A stretch of DNA of 12,420 nucleotides, from positions 11,451 through 23,870 of the forward strand of contig DLMI01000049.1 of NCBI GenBank assembly GCA_002478145.1, written 5' to 3'. How positions within the stretch are numbered: the stretch's first letter is position 1; every line of letters begins with the position of its first letter. This document shows, in pieces, positions 1 through 6,661 of the stretch. The position numbers and the translations under genes are program-made. The notes below the pieces were generated by a model. That model was not told the DNA's origin. It did not search any database and saw only the letters and a list, made by a program, of their open reading frames with translations. This DNA is from Acidobacteria bacterium UBA7540 (GTDB taxonomy: Bacteria; Acidobacteriota; Terriglobia; UBA7540).

Positions 1-15
1 GGGTTGCAGCAACCC
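1..15. repeat. Perfect inverted repeat at window edge
   Basis: GGGTTGC and GCAACCC face each other around a single central A. It lies 5 nt from the operator-like palindrome at 21-36, in the presumed leader of a leftward gene outside the window. It could be a second protein-binding site or a hairpin in that leader; nothing in the sequence decides between these. Confidence 0.5.
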
Positions 16-20
16 GCCAG

Positions 21-36
21 TTTGAAACGTTTCAAA
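21..36. promoter_or_regulatory. LacI-family operator-like palindrome (site 1)
   Basis: The 16-bp sequence TTTGAAACGTTTCAAA is a perfect palindrome with a central CG, the typical shape of LacI/PurR/CcpA-family operators. It matches 14 of 16 bases of the site inside the promoter at 3467-3495, and a LacI-family gene lies between the two. It would fall about 15 nt downstream of the -10 element of the leftward promoter at 51-80, overlapping the start of the transcript, a repressing position. Binding by the local regulator is inferred. Confidence 0.75.
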
Positions 37-50
37 TATCGAACGCGAGG

Positions 51-80
51 AATTTACTCCAGCCGGTTTGCGCTTGTCAA
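51..80 (-). promoter_or_regulatory. Putative leftward sigma70-type promoter
   Basis: Read on the minus strand, a perfect TTGACA (75-80) is followed after 18 nt by TAAATT (51-56, 4 of 6 consensus bases). It sits between the lacI-family stop and the operator-like palindrome at 21-36, so it would drive a gene left of the window under LacI-type control. The -10 is mediocre, so the call rests on the -35 match and the operator placement. Confidence 0.4.
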
Positions 81-115
81 CCTCTAAAAACAGATTGCTC
101 GGGAATCTCAGGCTG

Positions 116-1198
116 CTACCTGCGCCTCCTGCCGCTATGTTTGCCCTTACGCATTGTTCCCCCCACGCTTTCTGGCCCAGCGACATGCGGCGGTCCAACA
201 GAATTGCGCTTCTTCAACTCGGTCGGGAGAAGCACCTTTTTCGGCGCAGACCGCAACCCGTCGACCCTCTGCAGCAGAAGACGGGCAGCGGTGGCGCCCA
301 ACTGATATCCCGGTTGGTAAACAGATGTCAGGGATGGGTCTGTGAACTGGGTGAACTCAAGGCTGTCAAATCCGGCAATCGACAAGTCCTCGGGACATCG
401 CAGGCCAAGTTCGCGAGCAGCCTGCAAGACGCCAAAAGCCATGAGGTCGTTGCAGGCAAAGATAGCCGTCGGGCGCGGAAGCATTCCAAGAAGCCGAAGG
501 GCCGCCTGGTAGCCACTCTCCGTATCGAAACACGCTTCCTGAACAAATTCCGGCTCTATCTCTACGCGGGCTTCGTTTAGCGCACGCGTGAAACCTTTCA
601 GGCGTTCCGCTGCGTTGGTCAGTTTGAGCGGCCCCGCGATCACGGCCAAACGTCTGTGTCCCATCTGAATCAAATGTTTCGTTGCCAGATAGGCGCCTTC
701 AGCATTGGCCACCAGAACGGCATCACCCTTCCAGCCATCCGGGACCCGGTCGATACAAACCACGGGCACCGAAGCCGACGCGTAGGCGCGGAGGTGACCC
801 GCGATATCCGCACCTGCAGCCGGAATGATCAGCAGGCCGGCGATCTGATAGGAGCGCAACTCGCGAACGTAGGACGCTTCCTTCGAAGGATCGTTGTCAG
901 CATTGCAGAGGATCACGCGGAAGGAGCGCTTGTAGGCGACATCCTCGACGCCCCGAACCACGCCCGGAAAGAATGGGTTCGTAATATCCGGAATCACCAT
1001 GCCGAGCATGTTGGTCCGGTGTTTCCGGAGTCCCTGCGCCAAGGCACTGGGCTGATAGCCCATACTGCGAATTGCATCGAGCACGCGCTCTCGCAGCTTG
1101 GGCCGGACTGTCGCCGTTCCATTGATTACATGCGACACCGTGCCGATCGAAACGCGGGCACGCTCGGCGATCTGCCGCATTGTCACGGGTGCTGTCAT
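116..1198 (-). CDS. LacI-family transcriptional regulator
   Basis: A 360-aa protein with the standard LacI/GalR layout. The N-terminal helix-turn-helix covers residues 7-27 (MRQIAERARVSIGTVSHVING), followed by the hinge helix around residues 50-58 with Leu57 at the place of the minor-groove leucine. The periplasmic-binding-protein-like effector domain starts near residue 64 (MLGMVIPDITNPFF) and includes the family signatures FACNDLMAFGVLQAARELG and LSIAGFDSLEFTQFTDPSLTSV. A basic tail (KGKHSGRRRR) ends the protein. It is cytoplasmic and should bind palindromes such as those at 21-36 and 3469-3484, responding to a sugar or derivative that cannot be read from sequence. It follows the secreted TIM-barrel/FGE-fold gene by 64 nt on the same strand and is probably co-transcribed, giving autoregulation. 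There is no clear Shine-Dalgarno; a small hairpin (1200-1216) sits at the start instead. Confidence 0.93.
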   Translation of the reverse strand: MTAPVTMRQIAERARVSIGTVSHVINGTATVRPKLRERVLDAIRSMGYQPSALAQGLRKHRTNMLGMVIPDITNPFFPGVVRGVEDVAYKRSFRVILCNADNDPSKEASYVRELRSYQIAGLLIIPAAGADIAGHLRAYASASVPVVCIDRVPDGWKGDAVLVANAEGAYLATKHLIQMGHRRLAVIAGPLKLTNAAERLKGFTRALNEARVEIEPEFVQEACFDTESGYQAALRLLGMLPRPTAIFACNDLMAFGVLQAARELGLRCPEDLSIAGFDSLEFTQFTDPSLTSVYQPGYQLGATAARLLLQRVDGLRSAPKKVLLPTELKKRNSVGPPHVAGPESVGGTMRKGKHSGRRRR

Positions 1199-1199
1199 G

Positions 1200-1216
1200 G
1201 CTTCGCGCGTCGAAGC
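1200..1216 (-). other. Hairpin abutting the lacI-family start codon
   Basis: GCTTCG (1200-1205) and CGAAGC (1211-1216) form a 6-bp stem around a 5-nt loop, ending one base from the ATG at 1196-1198. It occupies the place where a ribosome binding site would be, and no AGGAG-like sequence is visible there. It may limit translation of the regulator; functional meaning is inferred. Confidence 0.35.
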
Positions 1217-1262
1217 ACAGGGGGACTGCAGTACTCGGCATTATGGAGAGTAGCCGACCAGT

Positions 1263-3428
1263 TCACTGCGAGTCTACTACGCAACGGAATCCCACTCCCC
1301 CGGAGCGGTCCATACTGGGGGACATCATTAGCAGCTTGCCGTGTTCGTTCAGCTTGTAAGCCTGAGGGAAGTACCAGATCGACCCCTGCGGCTGATAGTA
1401 GCTGCCGCCGCGAAGAATGCCGCCCCGTGTGTGCTCGTCAGTAAACTCTTCCGTCCATTGCCACACATTTCCCACCATGTCCATCACGCCGAATGGACTG
1501 GCTCCCGCTGGATGTCCATCCACCGGATCGGGACCTCGCATTGTGCGTGACTTGTCGGGAAGCGAAACAGCGCTGTCATTCCACTCGTTCCCCCATGGAT
1601 AGAGGCGTCCGTCCGTGCCTTGGGCTGCGTACTGCCACTCCCACTCATGCGGCAGGCGCTTTCCGGCCCAACTCGCGTATGCCCGCGCGTCTTCCTGTGA
1701 GACCCACGTCACTGGTTTGTTTTCCCATCCCTCGGGATAGCTTCCATCCTTCCAATCCCGCAGAAAATTCAGGTCGTCCTGCGGACGATAGTGAGTCGAC
1801 TCCAAGAACTTCTTGAACTCAGCGTTTGTGACCGGATACTTATCAATGTAGAAAGACTTGACCTGCATGGGATGTTCATGAAAACGGCGCGGAGAGTCCT
1901 CCCATGGATACTGCACATCTACACCGGTGTCATTGAAGCCCTCGATCTCGATGCCTGAGACCTTGAAAAGAAAATCAGCCTGCGGGATCAGAATCATCCC
2001 GGAAGGCGCAGAACGAACCGGTTTCGTCGCCTGGATTGGAACAATCTGCTGAGGAACAACCCTCCATTCGTGCGCGTAATTGGCAAGCGGCGTTGCCGTC
2101 AGAGCTTTCATTTTGGACATCAGAGCCAGCAGTTTCTCGTCTGGCGGAATGTTAGTCGCAAGGATGGCTCCGTACCCTTTGGCTTCGATCGAAAAGGCAA
2201 GGACACTTCTTCCGCCCGGACGCGCCTGAGCCTTGAGTTCTGCGCCATGATAAAGATCGAAGTAATGCACACTTTCTTTGCCTGCAATCTCGATCTGGTC
2301 GCCCTCAACCGCGTATTCGTTCCGGTTGACTATCGTCCAAATTACTTGCTCTCCCAGTGGCCAGCGGCTTGCGTAGACGCCGTAGCGGAGCATGGGTGAC
2401 ATCGGTTCCCAGTCCTTGCTAATTAGGAAGGGTGCCACGCCGCGTTCAATCGTCGCCACGCGCCTGGTGGCTTCTGCGTCGCGCGGAGTTACTCCATTCC
2501 AGATGCCCCAGATGTTCTCCCAACTCTCCCAACCAACCCCGTTGAAAAAAGCGAATTGTAGATCATCGGTTTTGTCACGATTCCAGCGGTGCGAGATGTT
2601 CACCATATGGCGCGTTTCAAGCCACTTGTATTTGTCCACGAGGGGAGTGAAAGGGAATTCGTATTGGCCCCAAGTCATGACATTCCATGCTAAAGCTTCG
2701 TCCGACGGCCCTCCCTCTGGCTCAAAAGCGAGTGGATGGCCAATTTTGTCCGCGGCCAGTGAGAATGCCAGCGGAACTCCGTCCTGCGTGTCGCCGTTGA
2801 TGCCGTCGGCGCCGACTTCCGCCATGAGACTGGCGATGGCATCTGGCCAAGGCATGCCGGGATCCCGTGTTCCTTGGTCCCACATCATCATCGGAAACAA
2901 GACTCGCACACCCCGTTGATGGAAGTCGGCAATCATTTGCCTAACACCGGGAACTCCGCCGGGCATGCTGCGAATCATGTCATGTTGATTCCGATTGTCG
3001 ATCCCCATATTTGGGTAAGTCGGCCATATCAGGACCGCATCAATACCGCCATAGCGCTTCTCAAGGTCGTCCAGGTATCGGTCTACTGTGTACTTCCTCG
3101 CGACAGGGTCATAGAAGTACCGATCCTGTACCATCATCTGGGGCTGTATGAAACTTGACTGCGTCCATTTCAAGGCGGGCAAATCGTACCTGGCGCCATC
3201 GTAGCCGATACGGATGCGGCGTTCGATCCTCCAGTGTGCGATATCGGCGAGCCATGCCTGATGTTCTGTCTGGCTACACGGTTTCGAGCCACCCTCCCAA
3301 AGTCCCTTCATCGTCAGGCAATCCGGTACCGGAATCTGCTGACCTTTGGGTCGGAAGTGCGAGTCTTGAGCATAAGAAATCATGGCGCCAGCGAGTACAA
3401 GAAGCACGATTCGCAGGAGTAACTTCAT
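1263..3428 (-). CDS. Secreted TIM-barrel glycosidase-like protein fused to FGE/SUMF1-fold domain
   Basis: A 721-aa exported protein. Residues 1-20 are a Sec signal peptide with probable cleavage after SYA. Residues about 60-320 look like a TIM-barrel glycoside-hydrolase-type domain: strand motifs GGIDAVLIWPTYPNMG (127), GVRVLFPMMMWDQG (173) and GADGINGDTQDG (206), then GVGWESWENIWGIW (297); Asp213 and Glu236/238 are possible active-site acids, not proven. A beta-rich linker follows to about 430. Residues 477-717 form an FGE-sulfatase (SUMF1) domain: GMILIPQADF, IDKYPVTNAEFKKFL, PVTWVSQEDARAYASWAGKRLP, YPWGNEW, MVGNVWQW, LRGGSY and GFRC. The two catalytic cysteines of true FGEs, which lie between GGSY and GFRC, are absent, so sulfatase activation is unlikely; a carbohydrate-binding or accessory role is inferred. 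The start at 3428 is chosen over upstream Met codons (3455, 3452) because GAGGAGG lies 6 nt before it and the signal peptide begins there. A promoter with embedded operator precedes it, and the LacI-family gene follows. Confidence 0.88.
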   Translation of the reverse strand: MKLLLRIVLLVLAGAMISYAQDSHFRPKGQQIPVPDCLTMKGLWEGGSKPCSQTEHQAWLADIAHWRIERRIRIGYDGARYDLPALKWTQSSFIQPQMMVQDRYFYDPVARKYTVDRYLDDLEKRYGGIDAVLIWPTYPNMGIDNRNQHDMIRSMPGGVPGVRQMIADFHQRGVRVLFPMMMWDQGTRDPGMPWPDAIASLMAEVGADGINGDTQDGVPLAFSLAADKIGHPLAFEPEGGPSDEALAWNVMTWGQYEFPFTPLVDKYKWLETRHMVNISHRWNRDKTDDLQFAFFNGVGWESWENIWGIWNGVTPRDAEATRRVATIERGVAPFLISKDWEPMSPMLRYGVYASRWPLGEQVIWTIVNRNEYAVEGDQIEIAGKESVHYFDLYHGAELKAQARPGGRSVLAFSIEAKGYGAILATNIPPDEKLLALMSKMKALTATPLANYAHEWRVVPQQIVPIQATKPVRSAPSGMILIPQADFLFKVSGIEIEGFNDTGVDVQYPWEDSPRRFHEHPMQVKSFYIDKYPVTNAEFKKFLESTHYRPQDDLNFLRDWKDGSYPEGWENKPVTWVSQEDARAYASWAGKRLPHEWEWQYAAQGTDGRLYPWGNEWNDSAVSLPDKSRTMRGPDPVDGHPAGASPFGVMDMVGNVWQWTEEFTDEHTRGGILRGGSYYQPQGSIWYFPQAYKLNEHGKLLMMSPSMDRSGGVGFRCVVDSQ

Positions 3429-3434
3429 GAAGTG

Positions 3435-3441
3435 CCTCCTC
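3435..3441 (-). promoter_or_regulatory. Strong ribosome binding site fixing the start at 3428
   Basis: GAGGAGG on the minus strand with a 6-nt gap to the ATG at 3426-3428. This rules in the signal-peptide start and makes the Met codons at 3455 and 3452 unlikely. Confidence 0.8.
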
Positions 3442-3466
3442 GGTCTCGACATCAAATTCCGCTCGT

Positions 3467-3495
3467 AATATAAAACGTTTCAAAATAGTTGTCCA
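3467..3495 (-). promoter_or_regulatory. Sigma70-type promoter with LacI-family operator in the spacer (site 2)
   Basis: On the minus strand TGGACA (3490-3495, 5 of 6 consensus) and TATATT (3467-3472, 5 of 6) are separated by exactly 17 nt. The operator-like site spans 3469-3484 and differs from the perfect palindrome at 21-36 in 2 of 16 positions, sharing the core AAACGTTTCAAA. Its centre (3476/3477) lies in the spacer, so bound repressor would block RNA polymerase directly. The start codon of the TIM-barrel/FGE-fold gene is 38 nt downstream of the -10. Confidence 0.72.
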
Positions 3496-3592
3496 CACTT
3501 GACGCCGTGGTAGTTGACCCTGTTCACTGTTTGGCGATGAGCAAGAAGTGGCCCCGTCCTACCCTTTCGAAGCCTCCCGTTTACGTAGCTTC

Positions 3593-3808
3593 TCACTGCT
3601 TGGCGAAGAAACTCTGTGAAGGCTGAGCGACCCAAGCTGCGGGAGTAAGTTCTGGGAGGCGCTGGATCGGGCGGTCGGCGAGTCCGGGAAGAACCGCAGC
3701 CAAATAGTCGCGCACTGGGAGTTTCAACCTGCGGCAGCTTTCCACGACCGAGAGAATCGCTGCAACCTTCGGTCCTGCCAGTGGGCTGCCAGATGTTAAC
3801 GTTACCAC
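3593..3808 (-). pseudogene. IS66-family transposase, C-terminal relic
   Basis: The minus-strand frame reads GSPLAGPKVAAILSVVESCR, then RLKLPVRDYLAAVLPGLAD and RPIQRLPELTPAAWVA. This matches the C-terminal end of IS66 (TnpC-type) DDE transposases, where a Gly-rich GS..(G)..AAIL helix is followed by the PxxYL.xVLP segment and the ...ELTPxAW tail. Only about 70 of the family's roughly 500 residues remain; nothing upstream in any frame restores the catalytic domain, so it is a dead fragment. The rest of the element, if any, would be expected toward higher coordinates, and its right terminal repeat between here and about 3490, next to the promoter at 3467-3495. The family assignment is recalled from sequence pattern, not from a search. 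Confidence 0.7.
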
Positions 3809-4327
3809 GGCACACGGACTGCGGATCGCTCAACAGTAACCGCAACCTTGGCATCCTGAAAACGAGAGCGGATTTCAGGGAACTCAGCTGGGCACAGAAA
3901 ACCGATTCGACTTCCTGCACGGGGAAATTGTGAGGCGAAGAACTCACCCACTAAAGAACAGCGGCTCGGATATTGAGAGAGAGGGGTCGCCCGCGGCAAT
4001 CGAAATGGTCGGCAACACTCTTAATGTGGTTTCTGAAAGTAAGCAAAATTGTGGCAGGGGGACCTGTAAGCCAAAATTCGCCGGGCTGCGTTGCAAGTAG
4101 GTAACTTATTTGAAGTCAGCCGCGGGGAAGTTAACCTCGGATTCTTAAGATGGGAGAGGAATCAAAAGGAGAATCTGACTATAGGAATCCCTAACTAACC
4201 CCCAACGGCCAAAACGGATGGGTTTTGAAAACAGTTCTGTCACACCGTTAGCACATCCTCGCACCACCTGCTTTTGAAGCAAGCGTCACTTATACCAGGC
4301 TTCGGTAGAATTAGTGATCGGACCGGC
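3809..4327. other. Non-coding stretch between IS66 relic and reductase pair
   Basis: About 520 nt without a convincing gene. The open frames here (for example 3802-3999 and 3480-3947 on the minus strand) have no recognisable protein content. No tRNA, operator-like palindrome or T-tailed terminator was seen, although the end of the minus-strand reductase operon at 4328 should have one nearby. It may be decayed insertion-sequence material, but that is only inferred from the adjacent relic. Confidence 0.5.
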
Positions 4328-5419
4328 TCAGAGCGGGAGTTGTTCCGGCGGGGGATAACCATGCTGCTCTCGCCCAACTCTGCCGTCGTATTTTTTTGTT
4401 GTTTTGAACAGCTCGAGATGGCCATCACCCGAAGAAGGTCTGCATCGCTCACGGAGCACCTGCATCTCTTGCGGCGACATCGGCTGAAAGCCGCGCGCAA
4501 TTCCCACGTTCTGGTGCAGCACGTCCAGCGAGTCGATACCGCAAATTGTGGTCGCGACCGGCAGACTCATTGCATAACGAAGCGCTTCATCCGCCCTCAC
4601 GACGCCATACTGGATCGGCTGGCCGTCGCCCCCGAGGCTCTTCATGCCGAGCGCTGCAATCCCCCGCCGCTGAAGTTCAGGGAGCACCTGCTGCTCGAAG
4701 CTACGATAGGTTGCATCAAAACAGTTGAGCGGCATTTGGACAGTGTCGAATGGGTAATCGTGCGCCAGCATTTTGAGATGTATCGCCGGACTCTTATGTC
4801 CGGTGAAACCAACAAAACGTACCTTGCCCTGCTTTTTCGCTTCATCCAGCGCTTCGACCACACCACCCTTTGCGAAATGCAGGTCCGGGTCGTTCTCGTA
4901 GATGACCTCGTGAATCTGCCATAAGTCCAAATGGTCGGTGCCCAACCGCTTCAGGGACTCCTCCAATTGTTGCATGGCGACCTTCTTATCTCGGCCGTGG
5001 GTGCAAACCTTGCTCATCAAGAAACCTTTATCGCGCCTTCCCTGTAAACCAAGCCCCATCCATTCTTCGCTGCGGTGGTCGTTGTACTCCCATGCGTTGT
5101 CGAAAAAAGTGACTCCCGCATCTACCGCCTCCTGAACCAGGCGTACGGCCAGATCACTCGATTGCACCGTCCCGAGATGATATCCGCCAACGCCGATGAT
5201 CGAGACTTGTTCGCCCGTTTTTCCGAGCGGCCTGCGAGGAATCTGGTCAGCGCCGCTGTTCGTCATTTGCGGCGGAACTGCAGCCGATACGATTTGGCTG
5301 GGCAAAACTGAAGTCGCAAGCACTGTCCCCGCGGAAGCCAGGCCTGCTTGGATGAAGCACCGGCGCTCGATTTCGGGAGTTACTTGGGAGCGCTCATTTT
5401 GTCGACCATGATCTACCAT
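4328..5419 (-). CDS. Tat-exported aldo/keto reductase (second of tandem pair)
   Basis: A 363-aa NAD(P)-dependent oxidoreductase of the aldo/keto reductase fold. A long N-region leads to a twin-arginine signal, ERRCFIQAGLASAG (residues 18-31), with a hydrophobic stretch to about 47. The enzyme body starts at PRRPLGKTGEQVSIIGVGGYHLG. The catalytic tetrad is complete: Asp107 and Tyr112 (FFDNAWEY), Lys137 (LMSKVCTHG) and His170 (LWQIHEVIY). The cofactor-binding end is seen in LGMKSLGG and LPVATTICGIDSLDVLHQN. It is closest to its neighbour at 5423-6556, sharing most motifs and nearly identical nucleotide stretches, so a tandem duplication is likely. The start at 5419 has GGAG 7 nt upstream and lies 3 nt after the preceding stop, indicating one operon with coupled translation. 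A Tat signal suggests export folded with bound nicotinamide cofactor; the substrate is unknown, with a sugar or sugar-derived carbonyl suggested by context. Confidence 0.9.
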   Translation of the reverse strand: MVDHGRQNERSQVTPEIERRCFIQAGLASAGTVLATSVLPSQIVSAAVPPQMTNSGADQIPRRPLGKTGEQVSIIGVGGYHLGTVQSSDLAVRLVQEAVDAGVTFFDNAWEYNDHRSEEWMGLGLQGRRDKGFLMSKVCTHGRDKKVAMQQLEESLKRLGTDHLDLWQIHEVIYENDPDLHFAKGGVVEALDEAKKQGKVRFVGFTGHKSPAIHLKMLAHDYPFDTVQMPLNCFDATYRSFEQQVLPELQRRGIAALGMKSLGGDGQPIQYGVVRADEALRYAMSLPVATTICGIDSLDVLHQNVGIARGFQPMSPQEMQVLRERCRPSSGDGHLELFKTTKKYDGRVGREQHGYPPPEQLPL

Positions 5420-5422
5420 TGT

Positions 5423-6556
5423 TCATCTCCTCGACGTCTCTGGTGTTGTCTCTGGCACCAACCAGGGGCCGTCCCCCTTTTCCAACATCTCCGTGACCTC
5501 TCTTTGAGTGTGATCGAAGGGAAATCCATGAGGCATCCGGGTCATCGGGTTGTCATACCGCAGCGATACTTTGTATGGCTCGAAGCGGCCGTCGGCCGCT
5601 GTCGGAGCGCAACGAGCGCGCAAGGCCTCCATCTCGCTCTGAGTCATCGGCTGAAAGCCGCGCACGACGCGCAAGTTCTGGTGCAGCACGTCCAGCGAGT
5701 CCATGCCGCAAATAGTGGTCGCGACGGGGAGGCTCATCGCGTAACGCAACATTTCCTCAGCCTGAACAACGCCGGCTTTTATCCCCCACGCGGTACCGCC
5801 CATGCTCTTCATGCCCAGCGCCGCCATGCCTCGCCGATTGACCTCGGGTAGGACCTGCTTCTCAAAGCTGTGGAAGTTGGCGTCGAAGGGGTTAAGCGGC
5901 ATTTGCACTGAGTCGAATGGATAACCAAGTTCGAGCATCTTCAGGTGAAATGTAGGATCCTTGTGACCGGTGAAGCCGACGAATCTGACCTTCCCTTCTT
6001 TCTTGGCTCGATCAAATGCTTCCAGGACGCCGCCTTTGGCGTAGGCCAACTCCGGGTCGTTGTCGTAAACGATGCCGTGGATCTGCCAGAGGTCCAGATG
6101 ATCGGTTTGATACCGCCGCAGCGAGTCCTCGAGCATCTGCATGGCTAATTTGCCGCTTCGCCCATGGGTGCAGACCTTTGTCATCAGGAACACCTTTTCG
6201 CGGCGCCCGTCCCGGAGCGCTCTGCCCAAGATGGTCTCAGTCTTGCCGTTGTAATACTCCCAAGAGTTGTCGAAAAAAGTAATGCCAGCGTCTACTGCCT
6301 CATGGACGAGTTGCACCGCCTCGTCCAACGTCGGCACATCGCCGAGATGATGACCACCCACCCCGATAGCGGAAATGTGCGCATCCGTGCTTCCAAATTT
6401 GCGATAGATCATGTCTCCCGCCTCCCCTGCCGGCGCTGCTGTTCGTTCCCCTGATGCTATAGAGTAGAAGCTCTCGTTCGAGTTTGGCATGACGGCGGAT
6501 GTGGCGGCCACAGCACCCGCACCGACTTTAAGAAAGTCCCGTCGAGTCGTATTCAT
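5423..6556 (-). CDS. Tat-exported aldo/keto reductase (first of tandem pair)
   Basis: A 377-aa aldo/keto reductase. It opens with a textbook Tat motif, TTRRDFLKVGAGAVAATSA (residues 3-21), and the enzyme body begins near residue 49 (MIYRKFGSTDAHISAIGVGG). The tetrad is intact: Asp96 and Tyr101 (FFDNSWEYY), Lys127 (LMTKVCTHG) and His160 (LWQIHGIVY). LGMKSMGG and LPVATTICGMDSLDVLHQN mark the cofactor-binding end. The start at 6556 is preferred to 6616 because GGAGG lies 7 nt upstream and the Tat motif begins at once; the longer form would put 20 extra residues before it. It is the promoter-proximal gene of the pair, with its paralogue 3 nt downstream. No AAACGTTT-type operator or convincing promoter was found in front of it. 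Like other AKRs that carry export signals it may act in the periplasm with tightly held cofactor; substrate unknown. Confidence 0.9.
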   Translation of the reverse strand: MNTTRRDFLKVGAGAVAATSAVMPNSNESFYSIASGERTAAPAGEAGDMIYRKFGSTDAHISAIGVGGHHLGDVPTLDEAVQLVHEAVDAGITFFDNSWEYYNGKTETILGRALRDGRREKVFLMTKVCTHGRSGKLAMQMLEDSLRRYQTDHLDLWQIHGIVYDNDPELAYAKGGVLEAFDRAKKEGKVRFVGFTGHKDPTFHLKMLELGYPFDSVQMPLNPFDANFHSFEKQVLPEVNRRGMAALGMKSMGGTAWGIKAGVVQAEEMLRYAMSLPVATTICGMDSLDVLHQNLRVVRGFQPMTQSEMEALRARCAPTAADGRFEPYKVSLRYDNPMTRMPHGFPFDHTQREVTEMLEKGDGPWLVPETTPETSRR

Positions 6557-6563
6557 CCTTACG

Positions 6564-6568
6564 CCTCC
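6564..6568 (-). promoter_or_regulatory. Ribosome binding site fixing the start at 6556
   Basis: GGAGG on the minus strand, 7 nt before the ATG at 6554-6556, immediately ahead of the Tat motif. It argues against the upstream start at 6616. Confidence 0.7.
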
Positions 6569-6661
6569 AATTCCACCCATCGCCGAGATAGCTTCGACTA
6601 GAAAGTCCGGAAACAAGACACACTCGATTACTGCTCAAGTCCTTCAGCCAGAATTTCCGAT

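Noticed and set aside
656..1444. 262-codon plus-strand open frame opposite the LacI-family gene
   Set aside because: Antisense shadow across two well-supported minus-strand genes; no domain signatures.
3480..3947. 155-codon minus-strand open frame
   Set aside because: It overlaps the IS66 relic in another frame, has a composition rich in Arg/Ser/Pro and no recognisable domain.
4210..4227. CAAAAC/GTTTTG inverted repeat considered as terminator of the reductase operon
   Set aside because: AT-rich 6-bp stem about 100 nt past the stop, without a T-tract on the minus strand.
4274..4924. 216-codon plus-strand frame opposite the reductase
   Set aside because: Antisense shadow; its similarity to the frame at 5348-5851 merely reflects the duplicated reductase genes.
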